DNA of 64,000 bases from Paraburkholderia sp. IMGN_8 (GTDB lineage Bacteria; Pseudomonadota; Gammaproteobacteria; Burkholderiales; Burkholderiaceae), in NCBI RefSeq assembly GCF_038050405.1, contig NZ_CP150901.1, positions 4,385,874-4,449,873 of the forward strand, in the 5' to 3' direction. Positions 45,646 through 53,259 of this stretch are shown in pieces. Every line of letters begins with the position of its first letter. The stretch's first letter is position 1. The position numbers and the translations under genes were made by a program. The notes under the pieces were generated by a model, which was not told where the DNA came from, did not search any database, and saw nothing but the letters and a program-made list of their open reading frames with translations.

Positions 45646-46592
45646 ACTTTATTGACTCTGATGCCGTGCGCGACCTTGCGCTGGTGCTCCTGCTCTGCGG
45701 CGGACTTCTGCTTGCGCTGATGCGGCCGCGCGGTACCCGCCGCCGCATCGCACATCGCGTGCGTATCGCCGCAATGCGCGCGGACTCGCATCCACCATTG
45801 CGCGCGGAAGAGCACGTAGCGGACCTTTGGCAACGCCTGCTGAAGCGCTTTGCATCGCTCGGCGAACGCGTGCCAGTGGGCGGTGCGGCGCAGCGCAACA
45901 TGCTGGCCGAGCAGTTGGTCCGGGCCGGATTTCGCGAGCGCCGGGCGGTTTCGATGATGATCGGCTTCAAGCTGCTGGTCGGCGCGTTGTTCGCGCTGGT
46001 GGCAATTGTGCTCGGTCCGTATGTACCACGCATTGGCGAGTATTTTGTGTTTCGAGCACTGATGATGGGCGGCGTGTTCATCGTTGGGATGATGCTGCCC
46101 GAGCTTGCGCTGAACATGCTGATCAGCCGCCGGCAAAAGGCAATAGCTTCGTGTCTGCCCGACGCGCTCGACCTGCTGGTGATCTGCACCAACGCGGGCA
46201 ACAGTCTGGTGGTCGGCGTGAAGCGCGTCGCACGAGAACTGAAGACGATCTGTCCGCCGCTTGCCGACGAGTTTGCCGTAACCGGCGACGAACTGCAGGT
46301 CAGCGGCGACAGTGCGGGCGCCTTGCGCCACCTGGCGGCGCGAATCGGTTTGCCCTCGGTGCGCGCGCTCGTGACCACGCTGATCCAGTCGCAACAGTAC
46401 GGCACGCCAATCACCCACTCGCTGCGCATGTTGTCACGCGCCGAGCGGACCGCGCAGATGATGGCGCTCGAAGAAAAGGCCGCGAAACTTGCAACCAAGA
46501 TAACGATGCCAATGATGTTCTTCATCCTGCCGACGGTGGGCCTGATAGCGGCCGGTCCGGCTGTGATTCGCCTGATAGCGGTCTTCAAATGA
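45642..46592 (+). CDS. tadC: Tad pilus platform protein TadC
   Basis: The start at ATG 45642 (ATGA overlap with tadB) gives a 316-residue GspF-like protein with CLPDALDLLVICTNAGNSLVVG, LPSVRALVTTLIQSQQYGTP and LEEKAAKLATKITMPMMFFILP. A much longer open frame begins upstream inside tadB but is out-of-frame coding noise. Confidence 0.94.
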   Translation: MNFIDSDAVRDLALVLLLCGGLLLALMRPRGTRRRIAHRVRIAAMRADSHPPLRAEEHVADLWQRLLKRFASLGERVPVGGAAQRNMLAEQLVRAGFRERRAVSMMIGFKLLVGALFALVAIVLGPYVPRIGEYFVFRALMMGGVFIVGMMLPELALNMLISRRQKAIASCLPDALDLLVICTNAGNSLVVGVKRVARELKTICPPLADEFAVTGDELQVSGDSAGALRHLAARIGLPSVRALVTTLIQSQQYGTPITHSLRMLSRAERTAQMMALEEKAAKLATKITMPMMFFILPTVGLIAAGPAVIRLIAVFK

Positions 46593-47452
46593 AAATTTCT
46601 CCAACGTTGCTGCGCACCGTCGTCATAGCGCTGCCGTGTGCCGTCGTTTTGCTGACGGGTTGCGCCAACGGCGGCAGTTTTAACCCGCGCCCCATCTCGT
46701 CGTCGCGCAACACCGACGGAATGAGCGATCTGCGCGTCGCCGACAGTGCTTTGCGCGGCGGTGATGTCGAGCTTGCGGGCACACTGTTCGAAAAAGCGCT
46801 CGCGGCAAACCCGAACTCGCCCGAGGCACAACTCGGTCTGGGCGATGCGATGTACCTGGCCGGCGACCTCGAGCGAGCCCGAGCGCTTTATCAGCTCGCC
46901 GCGCTGCAGACCCCGGTGAAGCCGGCAGCGCAACTCGGTCTCGCACGCGTGGCGTTGCGGCAGCGCCGGCTCGACGATGCAGCGGCGCTGTATCGCGGGC
47001 TGCTAGCCAGCCAGCCTGACGATCCTGTGGCATGCGAGGGTCTCGGCACGGTGCTCGACCTTCAGGGCCGCCACGCGGACGCGCAGGCAATCTATCGCAG
47101 CGCGCTCGCGGCGCACCCGGAGGTACAGGGTTTGCGCATCAACCTGGGCCTGTCTTTCATTCTTGAGAATAAGCCCCGTCAGGCCGCCAACATCCTGCTC
47201 GACGTCGCAGGCCTGCCGGATGCACCGCTGCAGGCGCGCCAGAACCTGGCTCTCGCGTACGGGCTGCTCGGCAACGCGGAGGCGGCGAAGAAGATCCTGC
47301 TGGTCGATCTGCCGCCGTCTTCGGCCGACGACAACCTGCGCTTTTATCAATCGCTGCGCGACAGCCTCGCCGGGTATCCGTCAGATACCCGGCGTACAGA
47401 CGGCAAGGCCACAGCGGCAAGCGTTTCGCCGCTCGCAGAGGCGCCGAAATGA
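46589..47452 (+). CDS. tadD: Tad pilus TPR lipoprotein TadD
   Basis: Coupled to tadC by ATGA. Lipobox LLTGCANG, then tandem TPR-like repeats (ADSALRGGDVELAGTLFEKAL, AQLGLGDAMYLAGDLERA, AQLGLARVALRQRRLDDAA, ACEGLGTVLDLQGRHADA). TadD is needed for pilus biogenesis, probably as a pilotin-like scaffold. 287 residues; stop overlaps tadE. Confidence 0.93.
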   Translation: MKISPTLLRTVVIALPCAVVLLTGCANGGSFNPRPISSSRNTDGMSDLRVADSALRGGDVELAGTLFEKALAANPNSPEAQLGLGDAMYLAGDLERARALYQLAALQTPVKPAAQLGLARVALRQRRLDDAAALYRGLLASQPDDPVACEGLGTVLDLQGRHADAQAIYRSALAAHPEVQGLRINLGLSFILENKPRQAANILLDVAGLPDAPLQARQNLALAYGLLGNAEAAKKILLVDLPPSSADDNLRFYQSLRDSLAGYPSDTRRTDGKATAASVSPLAEAPK

Positions 47453-47922
47453 ATCAGCGCGCGCTCGCCGTCAACCCGTCGCGTTGCCCCGTCCGGGCGC
47501 AACGTGGGTCGCGTGTCGGCGCCGAGCGCGGAGCGATCGCGCTCGAATTCGTTCTGGTGTTTCCGTTCCTCATGCTGGTGCTGTTCGGCATTATCGACGT
47601 CAGCCTGCTGTTGTGCGACAAGGCGGTCATTACCAATGCGAGTCGGGAAGCGGCCCGCGCCGGGGTGGTAGTGCGGATTCCACAGTTGTCGGTTACCCAG
47701 ATCAGCAATGTCGCGCTGAATTACACGCAGCAGAATCTTGTCACTGGAGGCACGGCTACAACACCCACCGTTACGGTAGATCAGTCAGGCGGCACGTCTC
47801 CCGGCAATCCATTGACGGTCACGGTGACTTATCAATATCAGGGCCTTGTTGTGGGTTCTGCTTTCAGTTCGCTGACCGGCCCGGTCACGCTGACGGCGAC
47901 GACTGCGATGAATTACGAGTGA
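47449..47922 (+). CDS. tadE: Tad pilus minor pseudopilin TadE
   Basis: TadE-like signature ERGAIALEFVLVFPFLMLVLFG with a prepilin-type site after Gly and Glu at +5, followed by the DVSLLLCDKAVITNASREAARAG segment typical of TadE. 157 residues. Processed by TadV. Stop and next start share one base (TGATG). Confidence 0.93.
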   Translation: MNQRALAVNPSRCPVRAQRGSRVGAERGAIALEFVLVFPFLMLVLFGIIDVSLLLCDKAVITNASREAARAGVVVRIPQLSVTQISNVALNYTQQNLVTGGTATTPTVTVDQSGGTSPGNPLTVTVTYQYQGLVVGSAFSSLTGPVTLTATTAMNYE

Positions 47923-48983
47923 TGCCGAAGATGGAACGCCCTGCCAACCCGTCGCGAGATCGGCCATCCCGCCCCCTGAGTGGGCAACGCGGCTCCGTGG
48001 CGATCTTCTTCCTGTTGTTCCTCGTAGCGTTGCTGAGCTTCGGCGCATTCGCAGTCGACCTTGCGCGTGTCAGCGTGGTGCGCAACGAACTGCAAAATGC
48101 GGCCGACGCCGCGGCGCTGAGCGGTGCGGCCGCGCTATTGGCTGCCGGCACCAGCGGGCCGAACTGGGCTCAGGCGCAAACCGCAGCAAGTAACAGCGTC
48201 TCGCTAAACCGCTCCGATCAACAGAAGCTGACAACGGGCGCGATTCGGACCGGTTACTGGAACCTCTCGGGCAGCCCAGCCGGCATCCAGCCGACAACGA
48301 TTTCGCCGGGCCTTGACGATGCGCCTGCAGTGCAGGTAACTGTGACGCGCGCGGCAAACCAGAACGGGGGGGCGATCAATCTGTTACTGGGCGGCCTGCT
48401 GAACCTGCTGAGCACGCCCGGCAGCGCCACTGCCGTAGCCGTGACTGGGTCGCCAGGGACAGTCGGTGCGGGCGGCCTGTTTCCCGTCGTGCTGGACCAG
48501 TGCATTTTCAATCAGTACTGGAACGCGCAGACCAATCAACCCGTGATCGACCCATCGACGGGTCAGCCTAAAGAATTCAACATCACGAATGGTCAAACCT
48601 ATGGGGCATCGTGTTCTGCTGGCCAGTGGACGTCATTCCTGATCAACGCGAACAACGTGCCGACCGTCCGCTCGCTGATCGCGAACGGCAATCCAACGCC
48701 GCTGAGCATCGGCGACAGCATCTGGGTCGAACCCGGCGCGAAAACGACGCTGTACAGTTCAGTGCCGACGAACGTCACAATAGTCATTCCCGTCGCGACG
48801 CAAATCGACATTAAGGCGTATGTTCCGATAGTCGCTTTCGCCGCGTTCTACGTCGACGCATCGGTTGGAGGTAGCGACAAATACATTCAGGGGCATTTCG
48901 TCGCGAGCTACAGAATACCGACATCTGCGAGCGGCGTCGGACCCAACTACGGAGCGTACATCGAACCGCGCCTCGCGCAGTGA
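47922..48983 (+). CDS. tadG: Tad pilus protein TadG-like
   Basis: The start at ATG 47922 overlaps the tadE stop. The N-terminal membrane anchor has the Flp-pilus TadG motif GQRGSVAIFFLLFLVALLSF, followed by AVDLARVSVVRNELQNAADAAALSGAAAL, the standard TadG/pilus-assembly N-domain. The long periplasmic part (about 300 residues) has no von Willebrand factor A domain. It ends the Tad operon. Confidence 0.9.
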   Translation: MPKMERPANPSRDRPSRPLSGQRGSVAIFFLLFLVALLSFGAFAVDLARVSVVRNELQNAADAAALSGAAALLAAGTSGPNWAQAQTAASNSVSLNRSDQQKLTTGAIRTGYWNLSGSPAGIQPTTISPGLDDAPAVQVTVTRAANQNGGAINLLLGGLLNLLSTPGSATAVAVTGSPGTVGAGGLFPVVLDQCIFNQYWNAQTNQPVIDPSTGQPKEFNITNGQTYGASCSAGQWTSFLINANNVPTVRSLIANGNPTPLSIGDSIWVEPGAKTTLYSSVPTNVTIVIPVATQIDIKAYVPIVAFAAFYVDASVGGSDKYIQGHFVASYRIPTSASGVGPNYGAYIEPRLAQ

Positions 48984-49047
48984 TCCCGATGCTGTCTGGC
49001 ACGCGTCTCGCGAGCTGCGCGACGACCTTCTCTAACATCGACACGCA

Positions 49048-49767
49048 ATGCCAATGGAACAAGTAAATCTAGGGCGGCCAGGCGCGCCCACCGCCTCGAT
49101 CAGCCTCGATGCCCCGGCATTCGTATCGCTTCCGTCATCTGCCGCACGGCTGACGCCCAAACAACTGGTGATCGAGATTGCGTTGCGCGTGTGTACCGTG
49201 TCGGCACTTTCCGTGTTTCTCGTTTCCGCGATCCTTCAGGTTCTGAAGGACCCTTCGCGAATCACGCTGTTGCTCTTTTTGTTCACCTCACTCCTGGACA
49301 TCGGCCTGGTGGTCTTCGCCCGTGTTGCGCGCGAGCGGGACTTTACTCCCGTCAGCATGGTGATGTCTGTGACCGGGACCTTCTACTACGTCGCTTTTCA
49401 GATGGAGCCCGGCATCCATCTTATTCCTGAGGCGGCAGCCGTCGGATTGCAAATAGTCGGCATCGTCATCCAGCTTTGGGCGAAGCTCGCGCTGCGGCGC
49501 TCATTCGGACTTCTGCCCGCGAATCGAGGGGTTGTTGTGAGCGGGCCTTATCGCGTCTTGCGCCATCCGATGTACTTCGGGTACATGATTAGAAACGTCA
49601 GTTTTCTGCTTCCGAACTTCGGACTTCAGAATGTAATCGTGTTCGCGGTGCACTTCTGCATACAGATCTGCCGGATCATTCGGGAAGAACGCGTACTGTC
49701 CAAGGATAGAAGCTACCGCGAATTCATGAGTCGCGTGCGGTATCGGTTGATCTTCGGTGTGTTCTGA
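49048..49767 (+). CDS. Membrane methyltransferase of the ICMT/phospholipid-methyltransferase family
   Basis: About five hydrophobic helices are followed by the conserved SAM-binding region VSGPYRVLRHPMYFGYMI and IREERVLSKDRSYREFMSRVRYRL of bacterial isoprenylcysteine-carboxyl-methyltransferase-like proteins. It follows tadG by 64 bp on the same strand and may be read from the same transcript, though no Tad role is known. Substrate unknown. Confidence 0.83.
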   Translation: MPMEQVNLGRPGAPTASISLDAPAFVSLPSSAARLTPKQLVIEIALRVCTVSALSVFLVSAILQVLKDPSRITLLLFLFTSLLDIGLVVFARVARERDFTPVSMVMSVTGTFYYVAFQMEPGIHLIPEAAAVGLQIVGIVIQLWAKLALRRSFGLLPANRGVVVSGPYRVLRHPMYFGYMIRNVSFLLPNFGLQNVIVFAVHFCIQICRIIREERVLSKDRSYREFMSRVRYRLIFGVF

Positions 49768-50061
49768 ATGCCGACGAGGGCAGCGGCCGCCACGCCAGCG
49801 AAGTGGGGCCGGGGACCTGATGTACGTGACATTCTGCTCGGTGGAACCGGCGACCCAGGTGAAAGAGGTGGCGGCTTGGCGTGAGGGACTGTATGACAGT
49901 GCGAACGGCTTGTGGAGCGGCGTTATATCGGGGCTTTCGCACTCTCATTGGCTACGGATGACGCAAATGCGGTCCCCGAATCGCTCGGTGTCGCGTCACC
50001 GTCGGTCATCCCACCACGTCGTACGTGTTCAGTCCCGTGGCTTAAATGCTCCCGGACAGGC

Positions 50062-50418
50062 CTACGCCGGAGCAAATACGACAGCTCCAACGTTGGCGAT
50101 GTGCGTGAAGCTTCGAACAAAGCGGTACGTCTGGTCGCCGGCCGTTATTCCGTTTATGCCTGCCTGCGTCAACCCGAGTATCTCGTCAGCCACGCTCGTT
50201 GTAATGGTGCCGTGACCAGTCAACTCGTTGTCTTCGTCCGCGGGGTCGCCGATGTAGACGGCACAGACGTCTGGACTGTGCCGCATCATGACGACGCACT
50301 TCCCCTCGTCAAGCGAGATCTCGAGATATTTGACCAGTGTCAGCAATGACTCGGGCGTCTGCCCCTGCGAACCGTAAGCCAAACCAGAAGCGGTAGCCGT
50401 CTTGCCTTCCCCCGTCAA
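50062..50418 (-). CDS. Orphan protein of a small Burkholderiaceae family (118 aa)
   Basis: The frame starts at TTG 50418 with a poor AGGA site. The core reads TLVKYLEISLDEGKCVVMM then RHSPDVCAVYIGDPADEDN, ELTGHGTITTSVADEIL and AGDQTYRFVRSFTHI, a compact alpha/beta pattern I associate with unnamed Burkholderia proteins. No catalytic motif. The start may be elsewhere. Confidence 0.55.
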   Translation of the reverse strand: MTGEGKTATASGLAYGSQGQTPESLLTLVKYLEISLDEGKCVVMMRHSPDVCAVYIGDPADEDNELTGHGTITTSVADEILGLTQAGINGITAGDQTYRFVRSFTHIANVGAVVFAPA

Positions 50419-50631
50419 AGGTGTCCGTCCTGAACAAAAAACTCGCCGCAGGGCGATCGTGGTTCCACTATAAGCGCCCGTGCCGCAAGTCGGAACACAT
50501 TGGCAACCGTCTTTGCTCGCTTACCAACACGGACAGCAATTAAGCCCGGGCGTATCCGCGAAACAGCCTGTCGTCCATCTTTACGCTTAGACCTTCCTGC
50601 AGTGTAAAGCTCGAATGTCGTCCAGAAGGAC

Positions 50632-50662
50632 AAAAAAAAGCCCGGTCTCCTGCGGGTCGGGC
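50632..50662 (-). terminator. Rho-independent terminator of the PII-like gene
   Basis: On the minus strand a GC stem (GCCCG with CGGGC, 13-nt loop) is followed by eight T residues, starting 14 bp after the stop of the PII-like gene. Confidence 0.75.
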
Positions 50663-50675
50663 GCTTGCCATTGAG

Positions 50676-50993
50676 TCAAGGTATCGCCTCCGTCTGACTG
50701 CGAACGCGGAAGAATTTCTCCACCGGGATGACCGCAACGACTCCGTCTCCAATTGCGCCGACATGCGCAATATCCATGATGGTCTTCACAAGCGTATCGA
50801 CGTTTTCCGCCTGCGCGAAGATTTCGACTTTGGCGTGCTCCGTTGTCCAATCGTTGGCGAAGAGATTCGGGTGCGCGCCGAATCCTCGCACTCTCGTAAC
50901 GGTCACGCCGTGGATGTGGATGGCGCCAAGCTTTCGCTCCAGTACTTCAACTACATCTGGCCTGACAATGGCAACAACGCATTTCAATTCCAT
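50676..50993 (-). CDS. PII-like signalling protein
   Basis: ATG 50993 has AGGAGG at 6 nt. The 105-residue protein begins MELKCVVAIVRPDVVEVLERKL and shows the RVRGFGAHPN segment and the B-loop region AIGDGVVAVIPVEKFFRVRS of the PII superfamily. The T-loop is altered: NLFANDWTTEHAKVEIFA replaces the usual region with the uridylylated Tyr51, so it is not a normal GlnB/GlnK. It probably senses a different ligand or partner. The next gene upstream is a very small one on the same strand. Confidence 0.85.
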   Translation of the reverse strand: MELKCVVAIVRPDVVEVLERKLGAIHIHGVTVTRVRGFGAHPNLFANDWTTEHAKVEIFAQAENVDTLVKTIMDIAHVGAIGDGVVAVIPVEKFFRVRSQTEAIP

Positions 50994-51010
50994 GTCTTCC
51001 TCCTGGACGA

Positions 51011-51196
51011 TTATTGAAAGAGTCTGCTCCTGGTAGCCCTTGCGCGCCCGCTTTGCATCCACTGCAACCTGAATCTTGCCGGCGTTCTGACCCCGGCCTG
51101 TGTCATTTGCCGGGCTATCTCTGCAGTACTCCGGCAAACCGCGCATCTCCCCGCCATCAGGTCCTCGACGCACTGAATGGGTCGAAGGTAGCCCAT
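51011..51196 (-). CDS. Small Cys-containing protein upstream of the PII-like gene
   Basis: ATG 51196 follows AGGAGG at 4 nt, the strongest site nearby. The 61-residue product has CVEDLMAGRCAVC, three cysteines that could bind a metal, and a basic C-terminus. It ends 17 bp before the PII-like gene, so the two are probably co-transcribed. No known family recognised. Confidence 0.5.
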   Translation of the reverse strand: MGYLRPIQCVEDLMAGRCAVCRSTAEIARQMTQAGVRTPARFRLQWMQSGRARATRSRLFQ

Positions 51197-51454
51197 GACA
51201 CCTCCTGACAGACAATGGGCCACTGTGCACGTCTGGCCTGAGCAGGGTGGCCGCACGGCGAAGGTGCGGCGTTGATGGTCGTACTACAAGATTAGACTGA
51301 TGTCGGCGAGATGCACCGCATTACCTACTTCTGGAGTGTTGCGATCGAGCGAGCGGTTGTTGCGGCGACCAAGCTGCAAAGAAACCCAGGCGTCGCACGA
51401 TATCGCCAGGAACGGTGGCGACATCCAATCGATGGGTCTTCGCGAGGAATGGAT

Positions 51455-52258
51455 ATGACACTGTTTCTTTCTGGCCTGCGGCTGGCGCTCATCGTCTACG
51501 TTGTGGCAGCGGTCGCCCTTTACGTGTTCCAGGACCAGCTATTGCTTCCGCGAGCGCCAAACGTGGCTGATATCCGGATGGGGCGTCATACGGACTATGA
51601 TGTCCAACCCTGGTACCCCAGAGGCGGGTACGCGGGATACGTCATCGCACCAGCCGGCCGCCAGCCGATTGGAACGTTCCTCGTGTATCACGGCAACGCA
51701 GAGTCTGCGGAGAACAAACAATCGCTTGCCGAAGTGTTGGTGCGCTTTGGCTACCGCGTTGTCCTCGTCGAATATCCCGGCTATGGCAGGCGACAGGGCA
51801 GGCGAACGATGAAGGCTGCGTTGGCCGCGTCGCGAAGTGCGTTGTCCGACGCCAAGGCCCAATGGGCAGAATCGATATTTCTGGTTGGCGAGTCGCTGGG
51901 TGCCGGCATGGCCGCGCAATCTATCCGAGGCGAAGAATCAGCGGTCGCCGGTGTGTTGCTTGTCACGCCGTGGGATTCGCTGGAAAGCGTTGCGGCGGAG
52001 AAGCTACGGCTGTTTCCAGTGCAATGGATACTACGTGACCCGTTCGATACAGTCGATGCGCTCAAGCACTACGCAGGTCAAGTCGCCGTAGTCGGTTGCG
52101 AGCTAGATACGCTCATCCCCGTATGGCACGCCGAACGGCTCGCTCGTCTGCATCCGCACGTGCATTTCCTTTTGTTGCCGGGCGCTGGCCACAATGACTG
52201 GTACGGCTCGATGACCGTCGAGCGTTGGCAACAGATTTTGGTTTGGCTGCAACGCTGA
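51455..52258 (+). CDS. Membrane-anchored alpha/beta hydrolase
   Basis: ATG 51455 is preferred because GAGGA lies 6 nt before it and the signal anchor LRLALIVYVVAAVALYVF follows directly. The hydrolase domain has FLVYHGNAES, VEYPGYGRR, the nucleophile elbow VGESLGAG, VVGCELDTLIPV with the acid and GAGHNDWYG with the catalytic His. This is the BEM46/ABHD13-like group of membrane-bound hydrolases. Substrate unknown. Confidence 0.85.
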   Translation: MTLFLSGLRLALIVYVVAAVALYVFQDQLLLPRAPNVADIRMGRHTDYDVQPWYPRGGYAGYVIAPAGRQPIGTFLVYHGNAESAENKQSLAEVLVRFGYRVVLVEYPGYGRRQGRRTMKAALAASRSALSDAKAQWAESIFLVGESLGAGMAAQSIRGEESAVAGVLLVTPWDSLESVAAEKLRLFPVQWILRDPFDTVDALKHYAGQVAVVGCELDTLIPVWHAERLARLHPHVHFLLLPGAGHNDWYGSMTVERWQQILVWLQR

Positions 52259-52489
52259 CCTTAGCTGCGGATTCAAATTGGAGGGCACGAGTCGCACGCC
52301 GCGCGAGCGCGAGCACCCGACGGCTTCCGTTTCTCCCTACACACGCCATCGGCCAGGTGGTGTCGGCCGGCGACTCATTCTTCAAGCTGTGGCGCTCAAT
52401 GCCGAAACCCATTCCAAACGACAACTTTCATCAGTTGTTCACCTTTACCGCACATGCTGAGATTTCGATATCCGTCTCAGGGGACGAAC

Positions 52490-53062
52490 ATGAGCGATTT
52501 TCAAGGACAAGCTTCCGCAGCGCAGCAAGCAAATCTGGACCTGTGCTTTGGCGTGGCGAACAAAATACTCGATGGCGGCGAACAGCTCACCAGACTCAAT
52601 CTGGATACGGCGAAAGCGACGCTTTCCGATTGGTATCAAAACCTGCAAAACGGGCTGACGAAAACGGCTGAGCAGCGCCTTTCTGGTTTTGAGAATGCGG
52701 TGGCATTGCCGTCGACGGAGAAAGTTCTGTCGTATCAGCATCAGGTTGCCGAGATTGCGTTCGGCATGCGCATGCAGCTAGCGGAGGTTATCGATGCCCA
52801 CTACCAGGAGACCAGTCGCTGCTTTCAACGGTTCGTAGAGAATGTAGCGCAAAACGCCCCCGTCAGTTCCGAGGCCTCAATCGCATTTATGAAGCAGATT
52901 ATTACGCTCGCCAACACCGCCCACGACACCCTGCACAAGGCCGCAAAGCAGACAGTCGATATCGCGAAAAGCAGCGTGAGCGTCGCGACCGAAGCGGCAA
53001 AAGAATCGACTGAGTCGGCCGAACAGGCCGTCGAGAAAAGTGCGAAGGCTGTTAAGCATTGA
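52490..53062 (+). CDS. phaP: Phasin family protein
   Basis: ATG 52490 follows an AGGGGA site. The 190-residue product has the phasin pattern: an N-terminal helix (AQQANLDLCFGVANKILDGGEQL), heptad-rich middle and a C-terminal Ala/Lys/Ser-rich tail (TVDIAKSSVSVATEAAKEST). It coats polyhydroxyalkanoate granules and limits their size. A fragment of a second phasin gene lies at 13810-14034. The gene symbol is by family and not certain. Confidence 0.85.
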   Translation: MSDFQGQASAAQQANLDLCFGVANKILDGGEQLTRLNLDTAKATLSDWYQNLQNGLTKTAEQRLSGFENAVALPSTEKVLSYQHQVAEIAFGMRMQLAEVIDAHYQETSRCFQRFVENVAQNAPVSSEASIAFMKQIITLANTAHDTLHKAAKQTVDIAKSSVSVATEAAKESTESAEQAVEKSAKAVKH

Positions 53063-53259
53063 ATTAAGAAGCGCTGCCATAGCGTTGTCGGGCAGCGCGA
53101 CGGACTTGCGCGCTAACCCATATTGCGACGTGGTCAGTTCCGGATTAGCCTAAGTGTCATATGCGTCGCTCGTTCTTTTCTGGGCGCGGCCGATGCGCCG
53201 CCTCAGCTCTGCCGGAGTACTGTGGCAAAGCGTGTGGTTGATGCGGGCACGCCTGCACC

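Noticed and set aside
45593..46933. 446-codon minus-strand frame opposite tadC
   Set aside because: Codon-bias shadow of tadC/tadD; no domain, no ribosome-binding site, and it overlaps well-supported genes.
44892..48983. Very long plus-strand frames (566, 541 and 606 codons) in the Tad region
   Set aside because: They are high-GC extensions of tadC, tadD and tadG read backwards past their true starts. ATGA or TGATG overlaps and family lengths fix the real starts at 45642, 46589 and 47922.
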